Assembly: GCA_905215595.1 (NCBI GenBank)
Contig: CAJMQZ010000071.1
Coordinates: 1-10,088 of the forward strand
Length of the DNA: 10,088 nucleotides
Origin: an uncultured bacterium
GTDB lineage: Bacteria > Bacillota > Clostridia > Oscillospirales > Ruminococcaceae
Direction: 5' to 3'
The position numbers and the translations under genes are program-made. Below, one piece after another: positions 1 through 7,303 of this stretch. Numbering within the stretch: position 1 is the first letter of the stretch; each line of letters starts with the position of its first letter. Below the pieces are notes generated by a model. That model worked only from the letters and a program-made list of their open reading frames with translations. It had not been told where the DNA came from and did no database searches.

Positions 1-895
1 AGATGCCGTAGATGCTCTTGACCCGGCGCTTGATGGTGGCACCCTCGATGCCGCTTTCCACCAGACGGCGCTCAATGACGCCGGACACCTTGATCAAAAA
101 ATCCTCGCCGGAGCGCTCGCTGAGCATCCGGCTGATCTCGGCATAGCCCACAGGGTCCAGATAATGCAGGCTGCGATCCTCCAGCTCTTCCTTGACGTTC
201 AGGATGCCAAGGCGGTTGGCGATGGGGGCGTACACCTCCATGGTTTCGCGAGCCTTATCGCGGCGCTTCTGCTCCGGCCAAGCGTCGCCGGTGCGCATAT
301 TATGCAGCCGGTCGCACAGCTTGATGATCATCACACGCACGTCCCGGCTCATAGCCAGCAGCATCTTGCGCAGGTTCTCGGCCTGCAATTCCTCAATATT
401 GGAGAACTGGATCTTGGTCAGCTTGGTCACGCCGTCCACCAGCAATGCCACTTCCTCGCCAAAGGCAGCTTTCAGGTCGTCCAGCGTGGTGGGGGTATCC
501 TCCACTACGTCATGCAGCAGGGCGGCGGCGATGCTCTCGGAGTCCATGCCCAGATCCAGCACCAGCCGGGCGACTGCCAGCGGGTGGCAGATATAGGGCT
601 CGCCGCTGCGGCGGCACACGCCGTTGTGGGCGTTGTTGGCCAGCTCGTAGGCTTTTTGGATCATCTCCATATTGTAGGCTTTGCCGCTGGCCTGAATGGC
701 CTCACACAGCTTTTCCCACGTTACGATCTCCGGGCGTACCTCAGAGGGCAGCGCCCCCTCTGGTGCATCTGCCAGCAGCGCCGTAGCGGCTACGGTGGCG
801 GTCTCCTGCACCGGCTGGTGCAGATGGGTCTTGGCAGAGTAGCCGTCCTCGTCCCGTACCGGAGCCGGGGCAGTATTTTTCTTTCCCTCAGGCAT
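1..895 (-). CDS. rel: Bifunctional (p)ppGpp synthetase/hydrolase Rel (RelA/SpoT family), N-terminal part, cut by window edge
   Basis: This gene encodes the long RelA/SpoT enzyme that makes and degrades the stringent-response alarmone (p)ppGpp in the cytoplasm. Only the first 298 codons are visible; the gene continues past base 1. The HD hydrolase domain spans about residues 75-240. Its metal and catalytic residues are all present: H104 (YICHP), H128-D129 and E132-D133 (HDVVEDT), and D195 and N199 (CDRLHNM). This indicates a working hydrolase rather than a synthetase-only RelA. The segment RRVKSIYGI at the left edge is the beginning of the synthetase domain, so synthetase activity is inferred from the family. 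By alignment from memory with the streptococcal Rel, the HD motifs sit about 51 residues further in, giving an Ala/Pro/Thr-rich N-terminal extension. The ATG follows the recJ TAA with no gap and has a GGAGGAA ribosome binding site inside the end of recJ (908-902), so coupled translation is likely. Confidence 0.95.
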   Translation of the reverse strand, partial: MPEGKKNTAPAPVRDEDGYSAKTHLHQPVQETATVAATALLADAPEGALPSEVRPEIVTWEKLCEAIQASGKAYNMEMIQKAYELANNAHNGVCRRSGEPYICHPLAVARLVLDLGMDSESIAAALLHDVVEDTPTTLDDLKAAFGEEVALLVDGVTKLTKIQFSNIEELQAENLRKMLLAMSRDVRVMIIKLCDRLHNMRTGDAWPEQKRRDKARETMEVYAPIANRLGILNVKEELEDRSLHYLDPVGYAEISRMLSERSGEDFLIKVSGVIERRLVESGIEGATIKRRVKSIYGI

Positions 896-3028
896 TTATA
901 GTTCCTCCAGACATTTCAGGATGGGGGCATCGGCAAGGTTCTTTTTGCCTGCTGTCGGCACCAGCTCCCAGAATTTTGCCCCGCCTTTTTCCGCTGCGGT
1001 GATCAGCCCCACCTGTTCCAAGGCGGCAACTGCCACCAGCGTTTTGCCGGTCTGCTCCTCGCCCAGTTTTGCGCACAGAGGCTGCAAGTCCTCGGCGTGC
1101 CAGCGGCGGGACTGCAATTCCCGGTACACGGCAATGATATCCGTGCGGGCGGGGGCGATCTGTTTCTTTTGTTCTTCGGTCAGGGGGGTGCCCCGGCGCA
1201 GCGCCTGCACCAGTGCAGCCTGCCTCGCCAGCTCTGCGCCCAGCCCTGCCGGGTGCAGGTCGATGATGCGGCCGGAGAGCTGTGCCCCCCGGGCGGACTC
1301 GTAGACCGAAAGGTTCAGTGCCGCGTCCACCACATCGCCCAGCGCGTAGGGCAGCTGCTCGGCGGGCATCCCGAACCAGACGGCGTACAGGCAGCTATTG
1401 CCCTGCCGCAGCCGCAGGCGGCTATGCCGCCCCTCCGATACCGGGTATACGCCATCCACCACGGCGCTTTGCAGCAGGAACACCGGGGTGGGGTTCTCGG
1501 CTCCGTAGGGTGCCAGCTGATCCAGATGGCGCACGCTTTCTACCGTGATACGATCCAGATGGATGGTCACATCACAGGTAAGGGGCGGTGTGTGCAACAC
1601 CGGACACTCCCGGGCAGCCCAGTCGTTCAGGCGGCGGCGCAGCTCGGGTAGATTTTCTTCCCGGACGGAAAGTCCCGCCGCCATGGCGTGGCCGCCGTAG
1701 CGCACCAGAAGGTCGGCACAGGAGCCGATGCAGGCGTGCAGGTTAAAGCCCTGCACGCTGCGCCCGCTGCCCTTGCCCTCGCCGTGCTCGTCAATGGTGA
1801 CCACGATGACCGGGCGTCCGGTGCGCTCCACCAGCCGGGAGGCCACAATGCCAATGACGCCGGGATGCCAGTCCCGTCCCCACAGCAGCATGATGCGGTC
1901 ATCCAGTCGCTCGGGCTGCTGTTCCAGCAATTCCTCGGCGGCTTTGAAGATCTGCTGCTCGGTCTCCTGCCGGTGGGCGTTGATCTCGTTCAGCTTGTGC
2001 GCCAGCTCCTCGGCCCTGTCCGGGTCCTCGCAGAGCACCAGCTGCAAAGCGGTGACGGCGTTATCCATGCGGCCTGCCGCGTTGATGCGGGGCGCGATGG
2101 CGTAGCTGATATTCTCGGCGGTGATGGGCTTGCCAGCAAGACCGACTTCCTCTAAAAGTGCCCCAAAGCCGGGGCGGTCGGTCTGCTGCAGCTGCCGCAG
2201 CCCGGCCTTGACAAGGGTGCGGTTCTCCCCCACCAGCGGCATCACATCCGCCACGGTGCCCACGGCGGCAAGGTCGCCGCAGTAATCCAGCATTTCCTCC
2301 GGCGGACAGCCGTCCAGCGCAGCGCAGAGCTTAAAGGCTACGCCCGCGCCGCACAGACCCTTGAAGGGGCTGTGGTCGTCCTCCCGGCGGGGATCCACCA
2401 CGGCCACAGCCTTGGGCAAAGTCTCCGGCGGCAGATGGTGGTCGGTGATGATCAGGTCCATGCCTAGTGAAGCCGCAAAGTCGGCTTCCTCCACGGCAGA
2501 GATGCCGTTATCCACCGTCACGATAAGGGTGCAGCCCTTGTTGTGCATGGACTGGATGGCGTTTTTGGACAGGCCGTAGCCGTCCCCCTCGCGGCTGGGC
2601 AGCATACACTTGACGGTCGCACCCATGCCCTTGAGGTGCTGGTACAGCAGGGCGGTAGCGGTCACGCCGTCCACATCGTAATCGCCGAAAACTGCGATGG
2701 TCTCACCGTTGTCAATGGCCTGCCAGATGCGCTGACAGGCGGCGTCCATGTCGGTCAGCAGCGCGGGGTCGGAAAGTTCTTCCTCCCCTGCCAGCAAGGT
2801 CAGCGCTTCGGCAGGGTCGGTAATGCCACGGGCGACAAGAATGCCCGCCAGCAGGGCGTTTTCCTTTTGCTGCGCAGCCAGCACGGCCTTATATTTTTCG
2901 TCTGACCACGGCGCTTCGTCCATGGCCTGCTCCTCCAGCTGTGCCGCTGCCTGCTCGGCAATGGCGGCGGTCAGCTCCCGCACAGCGGTGCGGTCCAGCG
3001 GTTTTTGTTCCCAAGCGCGGTAGGTCAT
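896..3028 (-). CDS. recJ: Single-stranded-DNA-specific exonuclease RecJ
   Basis: RecJ is a 5'-to-3' single-strand DNA exonuclease of the DHH phosphoesterase superfamily, acting in recombinational, mismatch and base-excision repair. The 710-residue product shows the family motifs in order: motif I FGDYDVDG at 114-121, VDNG at 172-175, the DHH signature D196-H197-H198, the GTVADVMPL segment at 257-265, and APRINAAGRM at 312-321. The DHHA1-type region follows with WHPGVIGIVASRL at 387-399 and GGHAMAAG at 445-452. An OB-like domain runs from about 482 to 592. The last 100 residues form an extra helical/winged-helix-like region, as in the longer Firmicutes RecJ proteins. Residues about 28-56 look like an insertion before the usual ALLAGILVARGI helix. 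The start ATG overlaps the TGA of the upstream gene by four bases and has a GGGAGGG ribosome binding site at 3042-3036. The stop abuts the rel start codon. Confidence 0.97.
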   Translation of the reverse strand: MTYRAWEQKPLDRTAVRELTAAIAEQAAAQLEEQAMDEAPWSDEKYKAVLAAQQKENALLAGILVARGITDPAEALTLLAGEEELSDPALLTDMDAACQRIWQAIDNGETIAVFGDYDVDGVTATALLYQHLKGMGATVKCMLPSREGDGYGLSKNAIQSMHNKGCTLIVTVDNGISAVEEADFAASLGMDLIITDHHLPPETLPKAVAVVDPRREDDHSPFKGLCGAGVAFKLCAALDGCPPEEMLDYCGDLAAVGTVADVMPLVGENRTLVKAGLRQLQQTDRPGFGALLEEVGLAGKPITAENISYAIAPRINAAGRMDNAVTALQLVLCEDPDRAEELAHKLNEINAHRQETEQQIFKAAEELLEQQPERLDDRIMLLWGRDWHPGVIGIVASRLVERTGRPVIVVTIDEHGEGKGSGRSVQGFNLHACIGSCADLLVRYGGHAMAAGLSVREENLPELRRRLNDWAARECPVLHTPPLTCDVTIHLDRITVESVRHLDQLAPYGAENPTPVFLLQSAVVDGVYPVSEGRHSRLRLRQGNSCLYAVWFGMPAEQLPYALGDVVDAALNLSVYESARGAQLSGRIIDLHPAGLGAELARQAALVQALRRGTPLTEEQKKQIAPARTDIIAVYRELQSRRWHAEDLQPLCAKLGEEQTGKTLVAVAALEQVGLITAAEKGGAKFWELVPTAGKKNLADAPILKCLEEL
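902..908 (-). promoter_or_regulatory. Ribosome binding site for rel inside the end of recJ
   Basis: GGAGGAA on the minus strand lies in the last codons of recJ, six bases upstream of the rel ATG at 895. Because the recJ stop codon directly precedes this ATG, terminating ribosomes could restart on rel. The site supports the 895 start and hence the N-terminal extension of Rel. Confidence 0.8.
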
Positions 3029-4371
3029 TCAAATTCCCTCCCGGTCAGGCCATCGTTGGCCAGCATTCCCTGCAAAGCGGCAATCTCGGAAGAAATATCC
3101 ATGGCTACGTCCGAAAGCAGATTGTTGTACAGGTTCTCATACGCCTGATTCAAGGTATGCAGGATGCCTGCGATGTCCCGGCGGATGGTCTCGGCGTTTT
3201 CGCCCTGCTGCCCCTGCACATCGTTATAGGTGTGCAGCAGCTTGAGGGTGGTGGGAATATAATATTCCGCAAAACGGCGGGTTTTGGGCTGGCTTTCCGG
3301 GTGTGCCTCCAGCCAGTCGCAGATGGCGGTAGTGGTTTTCTGCATGGCAACCAGCTCTTCCCGTGCCTGCGCGTCCTGCATGAGCTGCTGTTCTTTTTCC
3401 AGCACGGCAGCAAAGCGGCGGGCGGTATCGAGATTGAGCGGAGCATCGCCGATTTCCGCCTTTTCCGGCTGCGGCTGCGCGTCGGCAGCGGTAGCTGCCT
3501 CCTTGGCGGCGCGGTAATCCTCTGCCGTCAGGTAGAGCGTTTCAGTCTCATCGTCCAGCCATGCGTTCAGCCAGCCCTTATGGATGTAGCCGCGCAGTTT
3601 TTTCAGCGCCTTTTTCTTGGTCTGGTGGGTCAGGTCTGCCAGCATCGAAACAGGCAGGCCCTTATGGTAGTCCACGCTGTCGGCGTAGTCGGCAAACTGG
3701 CCCATCTGTCTGCCCGCCTTCATCCGGGCTGCACCACAGGCCGTCATCCAGCCAAAGCCCGCCGTGGCAAGGCCCAGCACACTGCTGACGATGCCCAGCA
3801 CGTTGTAGGCGGTGTTCATAACGTAGTCCGTGCCCGTCATCAGGATGCCGCCGCCCTCAGTAGCCGACACCACAACGTCACCCAAAGCAGCCGGCGAAAT
3901 AGTGCCCAGCCCGATGAGGCAGCCCAGCGTCCCCAGCCCGAAGATTACCGCAAAGGTGATGCCCACAGCCAGCAAAGTGTAGCCTGCGCTGTGTCGCTTT
4001 TTGGCGCTGATACGGATGCTTTCCACCGGGGTCGGCTCCGGCTTTGCAAAAATCTGCCGGAACCAGCCGGGCATCCCGGAGGTATCGGCATCCACAGTAC
4101 CTTCGTTGAAGGTTCGCTTTGCATCCCCGTAGGGGTAGCCTCTGCGCCCCTGTCGGAAGGCCTTTGCGGCCTCTCCGATACCGTAGTTGGCTGCATGGAC
4201 AGCGGCTTTGCCCACATCCCACGCCCGGTCACCGATATCCATGCCCCTGCCCTCAAAGCCGTGGGCAAAGGCATCGGTCATGGTGTCGCCAAAGGCGCGC
4301 AGCTGGTCTTCCAGCTCCTGCTGTACCTGCTGGCCTTCGTTATTTCGGTTATCGTTTTCACGATCGTACAT
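3025..4371 (-). CDS. XpaC-family membrane protein (5-bromo-4-chloroindolyl phosphate hydrolysis family)
   Basis: The family is named after Bacillus XpaC, which was linked to hydrolysis of an indolyl phosphate; the real biochemical role is not settled. I assign 448 residues from the ATG at 4371. It begins MYDREND, ten bases after the previous stop, with AAGGGTGAG upstream. The earlier in-frame ATGs at 4401 and 4437 lie inside the preceding gene and lack a ribosome binding site. The N-terminus (1-125) is hydrophilic and amphipathic. Two hydrophobic stretches at about 131-158 and 189-213 look like membrane segments. Residues about 235-288 resemble a small winged-helix-like module with the sequence LADLTHQTKKKALKKL, which I name only by its appearance. 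The C-terminal region, about 365-442, carries the family hallmark YYIPTTLKLLHTYNDV and then DISSEIAALQGMLANDGL. In many Firmicutes this family sits beside a TelA-type gene; no telA is seen here. The assignment rests on pattern recall. Confidence 0.82.
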   Translation of the reverse strand: MYDRENDNRNNEGQQVQQELEDQLRAFGDTMTDAFAHGFEGRGMDIGDRAWDVGKAAVHAANYGIGEAAKAFRQGRRGYPYGDAKRTFNEGTVDADTSGMPGWFRQIFAKPEPTPVESIRISAKKRHSAGYTLLAVGITFAVIFGLGTLGCLIGLGTISPAALGDVVVSATEGGGILMTGTDYVMNTAYNVLGIVSSVLGLATAGFGWMTACGAARMKAGRQMGQFADYADSVDYHKGLPVSMLADLTHQTKKKALKKLRGYIHKGWLNAWLDDETETLYLTAEDYRAAKEAATAADAQPQPEKAEIGDAPLNLDTARRFAAVLEKEQQLMQDAQAREELVAMQKTTTAICDWLEAHPESQPKTRRFAEYYIPTTLKLLHTYNDVQGQQGENAETIRRDIAGILHTLNQAYENLYNNLLSDVAMDISSEIAALQGMLANDGLTGREFE

Positions 4372-4381
4372 CAAAATTTTC

Positions 4382-5977
4382 TCACCCTTCTGCCGGTGCA
4401 TACCGGCTGATGATGGCGCGGGCCACCCGCAGGCCATCCACGGCGGCGCTCATAATGCCGCCCGCATATCCCGCACCCTCGCCGCAGGGATAAAGCCCTG
4501 CCAGCTGGGTGCACATAAAGTCCTCTTCCCGCTTGAGCCGTACCGGACTGCTGGTGCGGGTCTCAAGGCCGGTCAGGATGGCGTCCGGCGCAGTGTAGCC
4601 TGCAATCTTGCGCTCGTAGGCGCGCAGACCCGCCCGCAGGGTATCGGCCAGCTCCCCGGGCAGCAGTGCGCCCAGGTCTGCGGCGGTCACACCGCGGTCG
4701 TAGGTAGGCTGTACGCTGCCAATATGCAGCTGCCCGCGTCCTTCCAGAAAGCTTTGTACGTTCTCTGCCGGGGCGGCGTAGGCTCCGGCGGCACGACCGG
4801 CGGCGTAAGCTTTTGCTTCCAGCTCCCGCTGGAAGGCGATGGCGCGGCGGGGGTCGTTTGCAAAATCTGCCCCGCCTACGCTGACCACCACCGCCGCATT
4901 GGCGTTTTTGCCGCTGCGGGCGTGGTAGCTCATGCCGTTGGTCACAACACGTTCTTCCTCACTGGCCGAAGCCACCACCTGACCGCCGGGGCACATACAG
5001 AAGGTGTACACGCACCTCTCGCCGACGTGCTGGGAAAGCTGGTATTCGCCCCGGGGCAGCGCCGGATGTCCGGCGGCCTCGTGGTACAGGCTTTTTTCGA
5101 TTTCGCTTTGCAGGTGCTCGGCGCGGAAACCCACGCTGAAGGGCTTGCATTCCAGCACAAGGCCGCTGTCCATCAGCATGCTGAAGGTATCCCGTGCCGA
5201 GTGCCCCACCGCAAACACCAGTGTCTCGCAGGCAAAGCTGCCGTTTGTAGTAGCGATGCCCACAAGTCGTCCGTTTTTTTGCTCCAGTCCGGTGAGCGCG
5301 GTGTTGAAGTGCACCTCGCCGCCCAGAGACTCGATCTCCTTGCGGATGGAGGTGATCACGCCGCGCAGCAGGTCGGTGCCCACATGGGGCTTCTGCTTCC
5401 ACGCGATCTCTGCCGGGGCACCGTGCTGCAAAAACACCTCGGTGACAAAATCACACAGTTCATCCCCGATGCGGGTGGTCAGCTTGCCATCCGAGAAAGT
5501 GCCTGCGCCGCCCTCGCCGAACTGGATGTTGGCGTTGGGGTCTAGCTGACCGGTGGCGGAAAAGTGCTCCACCGCCTGCACACGGGCATCCAGCGCAGGG
5601 CCGCGCTCCAGCACGATGGGGCGGTACCCCTGCCGTGCCAGCAGCAGGGCCGCAAACAGCCCCGCCGGGCCCAGTCCGCACACCACAGGGCGGTGCGTAA
5701 GCGGCTGGGTACCTGCGTGCAGGGTAAAGTCTGCACGGCGGTGCAGGGCGGCGTCCGGGCAGCGTGCCGCAAATGCGGCCTCCTCCCCGGGCTGCTTGAG
5801 GGTAACCGCCACAGTATATACCAGCTTGGGCTGGCCGTGGCGGGCATCCACCGAAAGCTTTGCCACGCCGGTGTGCTCTACCTTGCTGCGGGGCACCCGC
5901 AGGGTGTGCAGTGCCTTTTCAAATGCCTGCGGCTCTGCGGCAGAGAGGGGCAGACGGATGTTGCGAACCAGAATCAT
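4382..5977 (-). CDS. FAD-dependent dehydrogenase, COG2509-like NAD(P)/FAD oxidoreductase
   Basis: A 531-residue predicted cytoplasmic flavoprotein with no signal peptide. Residues 1-95 form a small N-terminal domain ending in LSVDARHGQPKLVYTVAV, typical of the uncharacterised FAD-dependent dehydrogenases of COG2509. The Rossmann dinucleotide-binding motif GLGPAG is at 101-106, with the acidic residue of the ribose-binding strand in VLERG at 122-126. A second FAD contact, GEGGAGTFSDGKL, lies at 154-166. Near the C-terminus CGEGAGYAGGIMSAAVDG closes the FAD fold, as in this superfamily. The N-terminal region and the GTFSDGKLTTR segment separate it from glutamate synthase small subunits and thioredoxin reductases. 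The substrate is unknown and I do not propose one. It starts 21 bases after the cdaR stop with an AAAGGAAAA ribosome binding site, and its TGA is ten bases before the XpaC-like start, so it belongs to the operon. Confidence 0.88.
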   Translation of the reverse strand: MILVRNIRLPLSAAEPQAFEKALHTLRVPRSKVEHTGVAKLSVDARHGQPKLVYTVAVTLKQPGEEAAFAARCPDAALHRRADFTLHAGTQPLTHRPVVCGLGPAGLFAALLLARQGYRPIVLERGPALDARVQAVEHFSATGQLDPNANIQFGEGGAGTFSDGKLTTRIGDELCDFVTEVFLQHGAPAEIAWKQKPHVGTDLLRGVITSIRKEIESLGGEVHFNTALTGLEQKNGRLVGIATTNGSFACETLVFAVGHSARDTFSMLMDSGLVLECKPFSVGFRAEHLQSEIEKSLYHEAAGHPALPRGEYQLSQHVGERCVYTFCMCPGGQVVASASEEERVVTNGMSYHARSGKNANAAVVVSVGGADFANDPRRAIAFQRELEAKAYAAGRAAGAYAAPAENVQSFLEGRGQLHIGSVQPTYDRGVTAADLGALLPGELADTLRAGLRAYERKIAGYTAPDAILTGLETRTSSPVRLKREEDFMCTQLAGLYPCGEGAGYAGGIMSAAVDGLRVARAIISRYAPAEG

Positions 5978-5998
5978 TTGTTGTGTTTTCCTTTAAAT

Positions 5999-7303
5999 TC
6001 AGTTGCTTTCAATGCGGCATTGCAGCACATAGCTGCCCAGTGCAAAGATCTTGCCGTTGGAGGGCACATACAGCCGGCAGGCAATGTTCTGTTGGCCGGT
6101 AGCCACGGCAAAGTCCTCGGCGTCTATCTCAACGACCACCTGCTCGGGGGTCAAAGTTTCCATAGCGCCCTTGGGGCCGCAGAGGATCACGTTCATCAGC
6201 CGCTCAGTCTCCACCGTCAGCTGATAGGTGGCGGGCAGGTTGACCACCTGCACGCAGCTGGAGGGCAGGTTCATGGTCTTGGTCTCCAGCCCGGAGCAGT
6301 CAAAGCTGACCGTGATCGTGGAGATATTGTCCAGCAGATAGATATCTGTCGGCAGCTCGATGGGCATCTCGTACACCTTGTTCAGGCTGAAGGTGGAAAG
6401 GTCGATGGTGCCGATGGACAAGGTGGACAGCGCATCGATCTTTTCTGCCGGGCCTGCCACCTTAAGCTGCTTGCAGCTGAGGGCATAACTCAGCACCGAA
6501 TTATCGAACCCGCGCGGCGCGTTGATAAAATTCACCTTCACTGGCAGAGTAGCCATCTTGTACACTTGCAGCGTCACGTCCACGTTGCTCTCTTCCAGCG
6601 TGGTGTACTGGAACTTGACCTCCTTGCCGCCGCTGGTGTAGAAGCGCAGGGGGGTGTCCAGCGTGACCGACTCGGTCAGCTCGCTGTCATAGGATGCCTC
6701 GGCAGTGCAGGTAGCCACCTTGCTCAGCTCGCTGCTGGGGCCGGACAGGGTAACAGTCTCCTTGGAGACCTCAGTACTGTAAAGGATATAGCCGTCCGCA
6801 ATGCGCAGATAGTTGGTGGTAGCGGTAACAGGCAGGGTCTTTTCCTCCACCACGTCAAACACCACGTCCACCGTGTTGTCGCTGCCCTCCATGGTCACAG
6901 TCACGCCGTTGAGCAGGCCGTTTGCGCCGCGCACCAGCAGCCGCAGGGTCTTTTCGCCGCTGTCACGCACGCTGGACCAGTCCGGGTAGACCACAAAATC
7001 CGACGCGCTGAGCCCGCCGATGGTGTAGCCATCGCCGGAGAGCTTCAGGTTCACGGTCTTGTCCTCGGCGCTGACGATGCTCAGGCCCCGGGAGGTATAG
7101 GCGGCGGAATCGTAGGTATAATCCACCGGCACATTATAGATGGTGTTGGTGGTGCCGGGCTGGACGATGATGGTGACCACCATCCACGCAACGATGGCAC
7201 CCAGCACGGACAGTGCCAGCCGGATGCGGCGGTCATCCAGAAGATTTTTCTTTTTGCGGACGGCAGGCTTTGCGCCATTCGTCTTATTCGGCTGGTTGCT
7301 CAT
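5999..7303 (-). CDS. cdaR: CdaR, YbbR-domain regulator of the diadenylate cyclase
   Basis: CdaR (YbbR) is a membrane-anchored extracytoplasmic protein that binds and modulates the diadenylate cyclase CdaA. I place the start at the ATG at 7303, giving 434 residues. It overlaps the cdaA TGA by four bases and has a strong GGGGGAGGA site at 7321-7313; the ATG at 7342 lies 13 codons upstream within cdaA and is less likely. Residues 1-28 are basic and hydrophilic (KKKNLLDDRRIR), followed by one transmembrane helix at about 29-48 (ALSVLGAIVAWMVVTIIV). The rest is beta-rich with successive YbbR-like units, seen in recurring strands such as NVPVDYTY, KTLPVTATTNYL, ATLPVKVNFINAP and VYEMPIELPTD. This predicts a single-pass protein with its long C-terminal part outside the membrane. 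Sequence within the repeats is poorly conserved, so the identification depends on this layout and on the cdaA neighbour. Confidence 0.92.
   Translation of the reverse strand: MSNQPNKTNGAKPAVRKKKNLLDDRRIRLALSVLGAIVAWMVVTIIVQPGTTNTIYNVPVDYTYDSAAYTSRGLSIVSAEDKTVNLKLSGDGYTIGGLSASDFVVYPDWSSVRDSGEKTLRLLVRGANGLLNGVTVTMEGSDNTVDVVFDVVEEKTLPVTATTNYLRIADGYILYSTEVSKETVTLSGPSSELSKVATCTAEASYDSELTESVTLDTPLRFYTSGGKEVKFQYTTLEESNVDVTLQVYKMATLPVKVNFINAPRGFDNSVLSYALSCKQLKVAGPAEKIDALSTLSIGTIDLSTFSLNKVYEMPIELPTDIYLLDNISTITVSFDCSGLETKTMNLPSSCVQVVNLPATYQLTVETERLMNVILCGPKGAMETLTPEQVVVEIDAEDFAVATGQQNIACRLYVPSNGKIFALGSYVLQCRIESN

Noticed and set aside
164..901. A 245-codon open frame on the plus strand
   Set aside because: It covers the antisense of the Rel HD domain; the minus frame holds every catalytic residue of that domain.
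2941..4410. A 489-codon open frame on the plus strand
   Set aside because: It lies opposite the start of recJ and the whole XpaC-like gene, and its composition looks like a reverse-strand shadow. The minus-strand genes have motifs and ribosome binding sites; this one has neither.
4372..4437. N-terminal extension of the XpaC-like protein from the ATG at 4437
   Set aside because: The extra 22 residues are encoded inside the end of the upstream gene and have no ribosome binding site, while the ATG at 4371 has one and fits the operon spacing.
4187..5545. A 452-codon open frame on the plus strand
   Set aside because: It is opposite the FAD dehydrogenase, which has clear FAD-binding motifs in the minus frame; no family pattern is seen in the plus frame.
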